DNA of 64,000 nt from Stentor roeselii (lineage: Eukaryota; Ciliophora; Heterotrichea; Heterotrichida; Stentoridae): NCBI GenBank assembly GCA_006503475.1, contig RSEH01000035.1, positions 62,001-126,000 on the forward strand, given 5' to 3'. Numbering within the stretch: position 1 is the stretch's first letter; each line of letters opens with the position of its first letter. Below the pieces are notes generated by a model. It was not told the DNA's origin. It ran no database searches and worked only from the letters and a program-made list of their open reading frames with translations. This document shows, one piece after another, positions 40,366 through 50,605 of the stretch. A program made the translations under genes and the position numbers.

Positions 40366-41739
40366 CTATTCTTCCCTTCTTTTCCTGGGCTTATCATCCT
40401 GTGCCGAAAGGTATCTCTTCGCAGGAATTTCAAGATTTCCAGTAGCATCAGCACTAGTGTTGTACATTGGGTTGACAGCCGGTCTGTTATAAGCCTGAGG
40501 CCGTTTAGCCGAGAGTGCACTGGGAGTTGCATGAGTTTCCAAATACTTGACTCTATTTTCAAGTGCCTGTTTATGTTCAACCCCGACAGTGGCTTCAGTC
40601 TGTTCCCCAAGCGCATCGACTCTGATGCAAAGGGCGCATTTCGCAGCAAGAGACCTGCTGATTTTTCCTTTTATCTTCGGAGTGACAGAGCCAACAATCG
40701 AGGCATGATAGAGAAGCCCGTATTTAGGAGTGTCGTGTTTTGTTCTTATTGCTCTGAATAAGGCTTTTTCAGCACCAAGGATTTGAATTGTACTCGCTGG
40801 GTGCTTGGAAAGGTTTATTAAACTCCCAGCATGAGCGATTAGACGTGCTCCGACAAGCTCGCCGACGAGGACTGTCAGGTTGGGAGCGATCGCTTGCATT
40901 CGGTTTTTCAGGTAGTCAGCTAAGGAGACCCTGTACTCAGAGAGACTAATAACCTGATCACAAAGATTAGACATATGTTCCATATCCTCAGCAGTGATTT
41001 CAGTTCCCATTGAAAGCTCAGCTGCTTCCTTAATTTCCGCCTGAATCTCTTCTGGCACCACTTCAGTCATATCAACTGTTCTACAGTTTTCGCGTGATCC
41101 AATGAGTTTCACAGTCTTCGCATAGACAAGGTTATCAGTGATGATTTTCATCAGTTCTGGGAAATGCCATGAGTACCACTCGCGCAGTCTCATTGCGTAA
41201 TTGTTCAGTTCTTTGTCGATGTCGTCCAGGAGGTTGACTGCTTGAACTATCATTGTGTCGATTTTGTCCACTGAGAACTTCAAACGATATCTGCACATTG
41301 AGTGGGCCAGACCTAAACTCATCGCGCGTTGCTCGGACTCAGTGAAACCTGTGATCAAGCCTTCAATTTGATAACGGATTCCACGGATTAGTTCGAGGTA
41401 TTGACTGCCTTGAACACATTTGATTCCTAGTTTTTCTTCGATCACTCTTTGCATTTTTTTGTCTTGAACGATCAGCTCGTCCTCGATTCCTTTGTTTACG
41501 ATGTTTTTCCTAAGAAACTTTTTAAGCGAGGTCGAAAGTTTGTTTTCAAGCAAAGAAGACACCGCCTTTAAAGCCGACTTGGAATCATCAAACTTTTCGA
41601 AAGCCTTGAGCTTAATCAACTTGCTGGCCTTATCTAAAGTCTCAAACTCTGAGGACAGGTCATCGACTTTTCTGATTTTCTTTTCTTTTAGGACTTTGAA
41701 CAAGGCGAACCCTGCTGCTGTCTCAAAAAGGACCAACAT
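40366..41739 (-). CDS. NOP58: Box C/D snoRNP core protein NOP58
   Basis: 457 residues. MLVLFETAAGFALFKVL opens the NOP5 N-terminal domain, a coiled coil follows (about 110-240), and the Nop domain contains IAPNLTVLVGELVGARLIAHAGSL and GAEKALFRA. The MLVLFE start separates NOP58 from NOP56. The tail is short with KPRKRREE, a reduced form of the KKE/D tail. NOP58 holds box C/D snoRNAs that guide 2'-O-methylation of rRNA in the nucleolus. First gene of a tightly spaced codirectional run. Confidence 0.97.
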   Translation of the reverse strand: MLVLFETAAGFALFKVLKEKKIRKVDDLSSEFETLDKASKLIKLKAFEKFDDSKSALKAVSSLLENKLSTSLKKFLRKNIVNKGIEDELIVQDKKMQRVIEEKLGIKCVQGSQYLELIRGIRYQIEGLITGFTESEQRAMSLGLAHSMCRYRLKFSVDKIDTMIVQAVNLLDDIDKELNNYAMRLREWYSWHFPELMKIITDNLVYAKTVKLIGSRENCRTVDMTEVVPEEIQAEIKEAAELSMGTEITAEDMEHMSNLCDQVISLSEYRVSLADYLKNRMQAIAPNLTVLVGELVGARLIAHAGSLINLSKHPASTIQILGAEKALFRAIRTKHDTPKYGLLYHASIVGSVTPKIKGKISRSLAAKCALCIRVDALGEQTEATVGVEHKQALENRVKYLETHATPSALSAKRPQAYNRPAVNPMYNTSADATGNLEIPAKRYLSAQDDKPRKRREE

Positions 41740-42313
41740 TTTTATTAGTTGTTTGAGAGAACAATTCGTGATTTAAATGATAATTGATTATAAGACTCTG
41801 AATGAAATTATGCAATTTGTTAACCTTTCTTAATTTCTTAAGATAGCTTCCTAGTACCAGCATTTTAATGAGAAATACTTGGATTCAATTGATATAAAGA
41901 TATAAAATTTCAGAAGTACTCTCCTTAGACTCTAACTATACCCCATCTTCAGGGATAAAACATGATTCATCTGTATTAGCAAAATGGGATATATGACCAA
42001 TCTAGACTTAATTTCAAGTATTGTTAATGAGGCGACCAACTGATTTTCTTTATAATAGTAAAATTTGTAATTTTGGTAATATTATAATACTTAAATCTAT
42101 TAGATCTTACCTTGGTGCAAGATTTTTTCGGGTTGAAACTTTTAATTTTTACTTGAGCATTATTTCTCCACAATCATGAAATGATTTCTTTGATATTATT
42201 TCCAGATTTATTAACAATTATAATATTCTGTAATTAAAGTAATAATAATCACTAAAACCATTTTTCCAATATTACCATAAGATTAATCGATTTAATACTT
42301 AGTGTTTCAGTAA
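41740..42313. other. AT-rich spacer between two minus-strand genes
   Basis: 574 bp with no ORF, RNA gene or repeat recognised. It holds the 5' flank of NOP58 and the 3' flank of the TTLL gene; unlike several other spacers it shows no extreme G or C depletion. Confidence 0.6.
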
Positions 42314-44932
42314 TTAATTAACAGTCTTTGACAAGAGATCTATCGGTCGTCCTTGCTCTCTGGGAAAATCATTCTTGGGAAACTTAATACTTTGATTTAT
42401 TATTTTTTGTGTGACTCCAAAATATTGTTCTTTTTCATCAACCATAGTTTTTGTCGGTTTTTCAAAAATTTTCGAAATGCTAAGTTTTTTTTTCTTCGAT
42501 ATTCTCAAAGCTGATTTTTCAACGATTCCTTTGAACTGAAGCCAATTCTTCAAAAATTTTTTCTCATGTTGTTCTTGATTCTTTTCTCTGGCCTGCTCTA
42601 AGATTCTCAAAGCTTTATTTTCTGTAAAAGTTCTGCGAATTTCCATACTTTTTTTCAAACTCTTTTGTTTTTTTTCTAAAATAAACGATTTTCTTTGCAT
42701 CCAGAGTCTTTCTTCAGAATCTTTTTCAAGTTTAGCGATTTTTTCTTTTAAGCTTTTTTCTCTTTTTATTTGTTTTTCTTTATGTTTCAGGTAAATTTTA
42801 ATTTTTTCACTTTTTTCTTTAAGAAGTTCTTTTTGATAGATTTCTTCTTCAAGGTTTTTTTTTTCTAATTTTTCTTTTTCCCGCTTCAATTTCTGAAGTT
42901 TTAACTGATTTTCAGATATTTTTTCAATTAAAACTTTATCAATTTTTACAATAACTGAGTCTAAATCACTTAAAATCAGTAGTTCTGAAAATTCTTTTTG
43001 AAAAAGTTGATTTTCTTTGATGATCGTTTTTTGTTTTTCTAGCTCTTCAACTGAAAAATTCTCAGAAATCAGCAAATCTATCTTTTTAGCGAGTTTTTCA
43101 TTAGAAAATGAAAACAAAATCAAAGAAACCAACCCTCCCTGACATAGAAAAACATCTCGAATCGATTTAGCTTCATTTGAAATTCCAGGAACGTAAATAT
43201 TTTTATCATGGTTTCTGCAGAAATCGATTAAATGTGACTCACAAGATCCTCTCAAATCTAAAAGTTTAACTTGCAGCAAGTTTTCAATAAGTGCTGAAAT
43301 AATTCCATGCTTGACTAAATATTTTTTTATTAAAGCTTGACGAAAAAGTCCTTCAAGTCCTTTAAAAAAGAAATCTTTGAAACGTTCAGGAAAATTTTTA
43401 TCTTTTAAAAGATCTAAAAAAACTTTAAGGAAGCCTCTTTGCATCAGGAAGACTTTTCGAGAACTACTGAAAAGATAAGAAAAAGATTCTAAACAGTTGA
43501 AAATTTGCTCATCTGGGTGTTTTTTCCAGTTCTTTAAAATGGAAAAAATTTTTTTTAGGATATCGAAAAAGTCTTCTGCCTGGAGAGAGCATTCATTGAA
43601 GAGCAGGTTTTTAGTTAAAATCAAGAAATCTTTAAAAACTGGACCTTTGATTTCATCATCAATTCTAAGACTTATGCAAGATTTACTCAAAGGTATCTGG
43701 GCAAGTTGAGGGAAAGGATAAAGACAAGTCGCATAACTTCTTCTTTTATTAACCGGCTTAGAGCTAAACATTGATCCACTTTCACAATAAATCAATTCAA
43801 ATCGATTTTCTCTTAAACTTTTATAACTCGTTTCGAACATAGTGTCAAGAGTAAGAACTAAAAGATCATCTAACATATTTGGCATCAACTCACAAATGAA
43901 CTGATTCGGAGTTCCAAGATAAGGATTAGTATTAATCTCAATAAGCCAAACACGAAAATCCTCATCAATCAAAAAATCAAATCCAAGTAATTCAAAATTT
44001 CCAGAATTTTTTTCTTTAAGAATATTTTTTTTTGAACTTAAAACACAATCAATGACCAAGTCTTTCATTCTAGGTAAAAAATGTGCATCAAAAATTCCTT
44101 TTTCATTTAAAAAATTTTCAAGTTCTTCGAAGCTTAAAGTGTTTCCATCTTCAAACATTCCATATTTTTCATTGAGTTGTTGCAAACAATGATTAGTGAG
44201 ATGGACGAAATTAAGTCTTTCGTCGAGGTTGTATTCGAAGGAAGAAGTCCTGATATACCCGTCGTTATAAAAAAACACTTCTCTTCGACAGGTCATCAAC
44301 ACCCAGACACGGACATCAAACTTTCGTCCTTGGATTAATAAAGGCCTTTCAATGTACTTTTGAAGAACCCATGTACTTCCTGAGGGTTTTTTTCGGATTG
44401 ATTTCAGGATATTTTTTAAAGAACTGAAAATTTCGATTCCTTTACCTTGGTTTAAGTTTGCTGGCTTTAAAAGCCAAAGATTTTTCAGACAGTGCTTGGC
44501 TGGGGTTCGCTCTTTTATTGATTTTAAAGTTGAGATTTCATTGAAGCGGGTTAGAAAATGATGAAGTTCGCCGTCTTCGCTTTGGCCGAATATGATGAAA
44601 GATGTTGGGATCGAGTCATGAGCATGATAAGAATTCGAAATGCAAGACTCATTAGAAGAGTAAAAAATACGCAAGTTTTTAATAAGATTCGCTTTTGAAG
44701 TAATTTCTTTATGATTTTCCAAATGATTATAAACAGATTTTCCAGGTTTTTGTTCCAAATACTCAGCCAATTCCTATCTAGGAATCACCTTAGAATTCAA
44801 TTGTTCTGGTTTCCAAAGGAAATGACATCTAAGACAACAATTCTCCTGTTCACTCCAATTCGATCTCAAATGAATCAAAGGCTTAAAAAGTCCTTTTGCA
44901 TAATTTCCAGGAAAAATCGAGTACTTATACAT
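42314..44932 (-). CDS. TTLL enzyme with long charged C-terminal coiled coil, one 15-nt intron
   Basis: The main frame has no ATG start; a 15-nt intron (44774-44788) joins it to an upstream exon. From the ATG at 44932 the protein has 867 residues; a farther ATG at 45064 gives 911 and adds KPFIINGSLSTLK, which looks TTLL-like, but would overlap the divergent gene at 44983. The TTL domain (about 95-370) has LLKPANLNQGKGIEIF, KFDVRVWVLMT, FVHLTNHCLQ and WLIEINTNPYLGT. Then comes an ARM-like region, and the end (about 650-790) is a Lys/Glu coiled coil. Modifies tubulin tails; Glu or Gly specificity is undecided. Confidence 0.9.
44774..44788 (-). other. 15-nt intron of the second TTLL gene (GTG start)
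   Basis: GTGATTCCTAGATAG on the minus strand. It ends in an in-frame TAG; removal joins PEQLNSK to ELAEYLEQKPGKSVYNHL, as in TTLL N-termini. Third base G instead of A. Confidence 0.85.
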
Positions 44933-44982
44933 TATTTCATTCAAAAACACTTTCAAAGTACTTAAAGATCCGTTTATAATAA

Positions 44983-45255
44983 ATGGCTTTTTTGCTTTTC
45001 TGCTTATTTTCAATAGTCTCCAGTCAGCTAGACGAATTCGGCGCCAAAAGCCGAAGTTTTTCATTTGCCCAGACAGTCCTAGCTCATCCAATAACCGCGA
45101 TAATCGCTTGCCTCATAATCGGAGCATCTCTTCTAGTAGGTCTTATTTATCTTCGCAAGATAATCGAAAATATGCGAGATGTGGAAGTTTTAATAAAGCC
45201 GAAGCAAGATTCAAAAGAAGACAAGACTTTATTAAGTGAAATTTCGAGTAATTAA
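44983..45255 (+). CDS. Small type I membrane protein
   Basis: 90 residues: signal peptide (about 1-15, MAFLLFCLFSIVSSQ), a short extracellular part, one membrane helix (about 34-55, PITAIIACLIIGASLLVGLI) and a Lys/Glu-rich cytosolic tail. No family. The next gene starts 30 bp downstream on the same strand. The opposite strand is also open here (possible TTLL 5' end). Confidence 0.65.
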   Translation: MAFLLFCLFSIVSSQLDEFGAKSRSFSFAQTVLAHPITAIIACLIIGASLLVGLIYLRKIIENMRDVEVLIKPKQDSKEDKTLLSEISSN

Positions 45256-45285
45256 GAAATAAGACTTTATATCTTAAATATAATC

Positions 45286-45879
45286 ATGTCCTTTCATGAT
45301 ACCACCTCGGAAACACAAGATATGATCAAAGAAATATCAACACCTGTCAAAAGATCACTCGTTGTCCAGTCAAGTGACAAAGAAGACTTGTCCAACTCTT
45401 TCCTGGTCAGCGGAAATTCACCGGCAGTGACAGAAGATCTCATTATTAACGAAAAAATCGAATTTTTTGTAAGTGAAAGTGAAAACTCGAATGATCTTGC
45501 TTCACTCACCTATACAAAAACTCTACCCGATGGGTACTCTTCTGTCTTTCCTAGCTTTGAAGCTTCGAACTTCTTTTTGAATTCTGCGACTTTTAGTCGT
45601 AACGAAAGTTTCTCGGGAAAATATGGAGAAAAATCCGCACCTCAGCCTTTTTGCCTTGGGGCCAAAGGAGAATGCTTGAAAATTCCGAATCTGGATTCTG
45701 CGATTTTGAGGAAAATGAGAATTTTAGTGAAAGGTGGAGAATGTTCTGTTGCTTTGGAGGAGGATTCTCAGGATTTTATTTATCAGAAAGTTGCAGAGAT
45801 GGTTATGAAAGATAATCTCGAATGCGATCTAAACGATGACAAAAAAACATGTGGCTGCGATTCATGTACCATCATATAG
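45286..45879 (+). CDS. CaaX-box protein, unknown
   Basis: 197 residues, acidic and Ser-rich. The end is KKTCGCDSCTII, so CTII is a geranylgeranylation-type CaaX box with extra Cys at hand for palmitoylation. No domain recognised. 21 bp from the stop of the convergent Rab2-like gene, another prenylated protein. Confidence 0.72.
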   Translation: MSFHDTTSETQDMIKEISTPVKRSLVVQSSDKEDLSNSFLVSGNSPAVTEDLIINEKIEFFVSESENSNDLASLTYTKTLPDGYSSVFPSFEASNFFLNSATFSRNESFSGKYGEKSAPQPFCLGAKGECLKIPNLDSAILRKMRILVKGGECSVALEEDSQDFIYQKVAEMVMKDNLECDLNDDKKTCGCDSCTII

Positions 45880-45900
45880 TCTATTTAACCTTTAAATCTT

Positions 45901-46500
45901 TCAACAGCAATTTTTCTTTTTCTTTTCTTTTTTCAAGATTTTAACACCCGAATTTTCCTGACTGGTATCAATTTCCCCACTTCGAACCCTGTTCAAAACA
46001 CATTCACAGGACTCAGTGAAGACTTTTTCCACATTTTCCCCTGACAATGCACTAGTCTCAAAGAAAAAAAGACCATTATTCGAGGCGAAGTCTTTTCCTT
46101 CCGCAGTCTGAACTTTTCTTTTTTCCTTTAAGTCAACTTTATTACCAACAAGCGAAATGACGATATTTGGACATGCGACTTCTTTTATTTCATTCAACCA
46201 TCGAAGGGTGTTGAAAAAAGAGTCCTTGCTGGTGATGTCGTACATCAGGATTATACCGACGGCTCCTCTGTAGTAAGAACGAGCGATTGACCTGAAATTT
46301 TCTTGACCTGCTGTGTCCCAGATCTGAAGTTTTATGAATTGTTTTTGGATTTTTATTGACTTGCTGCCGAACTCCAGACCAATCGTGATTTCGTGACTTG
46401 ACTTGAAACGAGAGTCTGTGAATCTTAACATGAAACATGATTTACCTACGGAGGAGTCTCCTACTATGATGAATTTGAAGTGGTAGTCGTGTTGATCCAT
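45901..46500 (-). CDS. Rab2-like small GTPase
   Basis: 199 residues. G1 GDSSVGKS at 14-21, switch I with TIGLEFGSK, G3 WDTAGQEN, G4 NKVD, G5 ETSAL. The Rab family motifs (IGLEFG, KLQIWDTAGQE, YYRGA) are all there, and the sequence is closest to the Rab2/4/14 branch. The last residues are KKKKNCC followed by TGA: a di-Cys geranylgeranyl site must be terminal, so this gene proves that TGA is a stop in this genome. Rab2 acts in ER-Golgi and lysosomal transport. Confidence 0.94.
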   Translation of the reverse strand: MDQHDYHFKFIIVGDSSVGKSCFMLRFTDSRFKSSHEITIGLEFGSKSIKIQKQFIKLQIWDTAGQENFRSIARSYYRGAVGIILMYDITSKDSFFNTLRWLNEIKEVACPNIVISLVGNKVDLKEKRKVQTAEGKDFASNNGLFFFETSALSGENVEKVFTESCECVLNRVRSGEIDTSQENSGVKILKKEKKKKNCC

Positions 46501-46610
46501 TTATTGATTTCTTTCATGCTTTGTTTGATGAAAGTATTTGTCAAAACTTGAGTTAATAACCCACTTTTAATCCAGACATGAAAAAAAAAACAATTCAAAT
46601 AATCTCCTAA

Positions 46611-47387
46611 ATGGAATCCGACATCGAAGCCTTATTTTCCAACAACACAAAACAACTAAAAAAGCTATTCGAGGCTCTACACCCAGTAGATCAAAAGATC
46701 TCAGTCCAAGAGTTTCTAATTTTCTGCAAAAACGTGAGAATCCACCCAGTAAAAGAAAATTAGGAGCTTTTATCAATAAACGACATAAAAAAGCTAGTAC
46801 AAGACCGAGTCTCCAAAGGAATTTCATTTGGAAACCTTCAAAGTCTGATCCGTCTTCTTGCAGAGCAAGCATTTAGTTCAACTCCATCAGCATCAGACAA
46901 GCTTCGAATGTTATTCATCCACATCAGGAGTCCTTGCAAGTTATTTTACCAAGTTTCTTTAAACTTCAACATCCAAGACTCAGCTTCAGAAGAACTCGAA
47001 GTGGACCAACTTGACTTCGACAAGATAAAAAACTTGAGAACAGAGGATTCTAATAAAATCATCAGAAGTCGTTATTTGAGTAAGTCGCCTGATATGGCGA
47101 CTTGTGAGAAGTCTCCGAAATCTGCTGTTATTTTTAGTAGTAAGAAAGAGGAACAACTGGGAAAAGGGATGAATGTTGATAGGTCGACTGTTATTAAGGA
47201 GAGGATTGAAAAGTTTAGGAAAAATCATAATGAAATCATTCAGAATGAAAATACTTCTAAGACTAGCAAAAAGATTGGAATGAGAAAAGAGTTTATCTTT
47301 AATATGAGGGAAAAAATGTTTAGTAAGAAGATTGTCTTGAAGGTCTTGTTTAATGCTTGGAAAGGACTTAGGGGAAAATTAATTTGA
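46611..47387 (+). CDS. Unknown basic protein with EF-hand-like N-terminus, one 15-nt intron
   Basis: Exon 1 (46611-46748) and exon 2 (46764-47387) give 253 residues. The first ~90 residues (LFEALHPVDQKISVQEFLIF, then a second helical half) have the helix-loop-helix look of a degenerate EF-hand pair, without a good calcium loop. The rest is Lys/Ser-rich. No family recognised. Divergent from Rab2 with a 110-bp gap. Confidence 0.78.
46749..46763 (+). other. 15-nt intron of the 46611 gene
   Basis: GTAAAAGAAAATTAG, phase 0. It removes an in-frame TAG and joins VRIHP to ELLSINDIKKL, extending the gene to a proper ATG. Confidence 0.9.
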
Positions 47388-47640
47388 TTGTAAGTTGGTT
47401 GATGTTTAAGACTTCTGGCCTTGACTGAGCTTTCAAGTGGCTTTAGTCAAAATGAGTGTTGATGATTTTTAGATAACACCCAATTCTTTCAGTCTTTTTA
47501 TATCTTCAATAAAACTTTTCTTTTAAGCTTCAAATCGTTAACCTGCGTAAGAAATCTTAACAGTAACATATTTAAAATATTTCATATGAAAAAGATTCAT
47601 GCATTTAAATACTCAGAAACAACGAAGATTGATTAGAAGA

Positions 47641-47886
47641 TTAAACTTTATTAGGAGTTCTTCTCAGCCTCTTCGTACTCACTGTGATTTTTTCTATTGC
47701 GTGGACTGGACTTGGGGTTTTCCTAGTTTCTTCAACTTGGATCTCCTCAACAACGATCGAAGGTAGGTAAATACCACTCTCTGTATTCAAGTAATGAACT
47801 ATAAAAACTATAGTCATCAGGAAAGCTGCAAAGCAGGTCATCGGTAGGCTCAAATAAATCAGGTTCGAAATTATTTCTTTTGACAT
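47641..47886 (-). CDS. Small single-pass membrane protein
   Basis: 81 residues with one membrane helix (about 9-31, LIYLSLPMTCFAAFLMTIVF) and a basic tail. No family. The 47948-48113 upstream region has one C in 166 nt, the skew expected upstream of a real minus-strand gene, which supports it. Confidence 0.6.
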   Translation of the reverse strand: MSKEIISNLIYLSLPMTCFAAFLMTIVFIVHYLNTESGIYLPSIVVEEIQVEETRKTPSPVHAIEKITVSTKRLRRTPNKV

Positions 47887-48330
47887 AATTTAAATATATT
47901 CTTATCTTTTCATTGTTTTTTTCTGAGGGTGTTTAGAAGATGAAGACTTTAGAGTATTTTGATGATATTGAAAATTTAGATAGAATAATATTTTTTATTG
48001 GATTGAATTTTATTTTGTTTTGGATTGATGTTATTAGTTTGGTTGATTTTGTTATTTTGACTGAGATTGGGATGGTTTTAGAGAGAAAATAAATTGGAGA
48101 GGATTATTTGTAGCATTTTTAGGTAAATTCTTTAGTGGTTGTTGGATTATTATTAAATATGGACTGGATTTTAGATGAAGAAGAGTGATTTAATTGGTTT
48201 TTTAATATGGATAGATTCTAGATTAAGTTGAGTTTTTTATTAGTTTATCTATTGTAGCCTAGATACTATATTATGGGTAATGATTGACAATTTAAAATTC
48301 TAAATCAATTCTAATTTACTTAAATTCTAA
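47887..48330. other. Spacer with C-free segment
   Basis: 47948-48113 has one C (at 48061) in 166 nt of plus strand, the 5' flank pattern of the 47641 gene; 48290-48330 is G-free, the 3' flank pattern of the gene ending at 48331. No ORF or RNA recognised. Confidence 0.65.
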
Positions 48331-50133
48331 CTAATTAATCCTAGGTATCTGCTGTTGAGTCATCCAATAGCATATAATGCAATAATTAAGTTGATTTTGA
48401 TACAACTGGTTAATTTTCATAAAGTGATTATATTCGTAAGCATGCTTGCATTTGAACCTTATACAATTATTTCCGTTATCATCAAAATAAGCCCCACAAT
48501 CACAACAACAAAACTGTTTCTTTGATGTACCACTTGAAATATGATAAGCAATATCATTTAAAGGAATAACAGAAAACTCTTGAAGTACCGAAGACCTAAT
48601 AAAAATAGAATTTTGATTTAAACTATCTTCAAAACTTTTGACTTCATTTCCTAAACTTAAATCGATATTTGGATCAAATTTTCTTCCAGAAGTTTTATCT
48701 TTAACATAATTAATAAGTTTTTCTAATTTCTCTCTAATACTTTCCAAGAAATTTTCAATTCCTTTAGAATCAATCAGTTTTAAATCATTGTAAAAAGGGT
48801 AAATTTTAGGTAAATTAGGATCAATGTCCTTAAAGGTTTTACCTTTATATCCATCAGCTGCCATTTGATCATCTGAGTATAAAATGAAATACTTATCAAA
48901 AAATTTTCCAAGTTTTATTAAAGGTTTTGATTCCAGCTGGTCATTAAGAGGCATAAGTTTGTATTCTTCAAGTCCTTCTGTGAAATCATGGAAGTGAATA
49001 GTGAATCCTGTTGTATTTGAAATTTCTTGAATTTGTTTTAAAGGGTTTGGATTTGATGTGTTTTCGATGAAGGATAAACCTATTTTTTGAACTAGTCCCA
49101 CGCTACTTGTTAAAAAATCAAGAAATTTTTTATAGTTTTTGAAGTCTTTAGGGTCTTGATTGTCTTTAAAGTGCCTCCAGGTATCTTTTTGCTTAATTTG
49201 TTTCTCAATGTAATCAATGTAATTTTTGTCTGATTTGAACCTGAAAAGCTGCTCATATATCGCAAGTCCGATAACTGCTCCTAGAGTATTGCTGAAGCAA
49301 GGTGGTGAAATGAACCAGTTTGAAAACTTCGCATGGCTTAAGTGTTCGATTTGGGACATTTGAATTCTTTGGTCTAATTGGGCTTGATTAAAAGTTAATT
49401 CTTTTTTTTTATCTTCATTTATATCAGGTGATTCATTTAGGACTAATTGTATTTGTGTTAATTGTTTTATTAATTTTATATAATAGCTTGATTCAAGCAT
49501 GAAAACTTCGACTGGCTTATTAATAAATTTTCTCAAAGATATATCATGTGATATTCTGTTCAACATGAGAAACTCTGGAATCGTCATCCAATAATTATTA
49601 TGAGTAATCACATAAAGCTCGTCAAAAGTATGAATATGATCATGTGCGCCTTTACCAATTGTTTTCATAAAATCAAATTTGGAAGAAAATTTATCTTGAG
49701 TTGAGATGAGATGATTTTGTTTTTGATTTTTATTAACCAAGACACATTCTCCTATCAGTAAGGAATGAGAATTCATATCCATAGCCTGGTTAGTATCTGA
49801 GAAATTCAATGACTTTAATTTGTAACTTTTTATCTTGGATTTTCTGCTGTCTAGTTTTTTAGCTTTCACTTCTAATTTAGGCGAATTTTTTTTTGAAATG
49901 ATGTCGTAAATAAGAATAATGTAAAATTTATCTGATGGAGTAAGTTTAAGTGTTACTTTTTGATCATTTACTTCATACATTGCTTCAATCCCTGGTGAAA
50001 GAAAATTAATTGGAATCCCACATGAGCCTAGCATAACACTGCAATTTTTAGCATTAACTTGAATACTTAATGGACCATCCTTTAATTTTATCAACTGATC
50101 TTTCAAAGTCTCTATAGTTACTTTCTTTGCCAT
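48331..50133 (-). CDS. Pseudo-otubain-like protein with RING-like zinc finger (copy 2)
   Basis: 600 residues; related to its neighbour at 50606 and the gene at 33567. The N-terminal module (about 15-110) shares F(L)xPG and the FYxxxIYDxI motif. In the otubain-like middle (about 275-420), SNTLGAVIGLAIYEQLF corresponds to otubain GNCFYRALGFSYLE, with Thr283 at the Cys place, and KYFILYSDD to HYNILYAAD, with Lys414 at the His place. The end (about 545-590) has CCCDCG, FKCKHAYEY and CIIC, a RING-like metal-binding pattern. Start after GAGATATAA. It is probably a ubiquitin- or UBL-binding pseudo-enzyme; inference. Confidence 0.72.
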   Translation of the reverse strand: MAKKVTIETLKDQLIKLKDGPLSIQVNAKNCSVMLGSCGIPINFLSPGIEAMYEVNDQKVTLKLTPSDKFYIILIYDIISKKNSPKLEVKAKKLDSRKSKIKSYKLKSLNFSDTNQAMDMNSHSLLIGECVLVNKNQKQNHLISTQDKFSSKFDFMKTIGKGAHDHIHTFDELYVITHNNYWMTIPEFLMLNRISHDISLRKFINKPVEVFMLESSYYIKLIKQLTQIQLVLNESPDINEDKKKELTFNQAQLDQRIQMSQIEHLSHAKFSNWFISPPCFSNTLGAVIGLAIYEQLFRFKSDKNYIDYIEKQIKQKDTWRHFKDNQDPKDFKNYKKFLDFLTSSVGLVQKIGLSFIENTSNPNPLKQIQEISNTTGFTIHFHDFTEGLEEYKLMPLNDQLESKPLIKLGKFFDKYFILYSDDQMAADGYKGKTFKDIDPNLPKIYPFYNDLKLIDSKGIENFLESIREKLEKLINYVKDKTSGRKFDPNIDLSLGNEVKSFEDSLNQNSIFIRSSVLQEFSVIPLNDIAYHISSGTSKKQFCCCDCGAYFDDNGNNCIRFKCKHAYEYNHFMKINQLYQNQLNYCIICYWMTQQQIPRIN

Positions 50134-50605
50134 TTATATCTCGAAGTCTGATTCGTTTAGGTAATTATTCTATATTATCTACCTTTTAAAAGAATTAGTC
50201 AAAAAGAAACCTAATTATATCAAATTTGTGATAAATTTAACAGTTAGGAAAGAGAAAGATTTTAGGATAAAACTATCTTTACTCTATATTAGAATTTACT
50301 TGTTTTTCATTTATAGTTGAATTATAGTAATAAATTCTATTGAAAAGCTTTGATTTTCTGCAAGAAATCTTGAATTTATCCTAAGATTTTCAACTACCAT
50401 ATATGATAAGGTCTAGAGACTTACAATTTTGAGTTTTTATTAAATCACTTAGAGTAATATATTGGTTTGAAAATCTATATTTATCTCATGATTCTCTGAA
50501 TAAATTCTAGAATTCATTACAAATCCTTCCTTCAGGCCCTTAATTTATATATCAAAGCTTATTAAACTAAAAAATCCTATAAAATTTTCTTATAAACTCC
50601 CGAAC
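50134..50605. other. AT-rich spacer between the two tandem pseudo-otubain genes
   Basis: 472 bp, no ORF or repeat recognised. The end adjoining 50606 is G-poor, as other 3' flanks of minus-strand genes. Confidence 0.55.
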
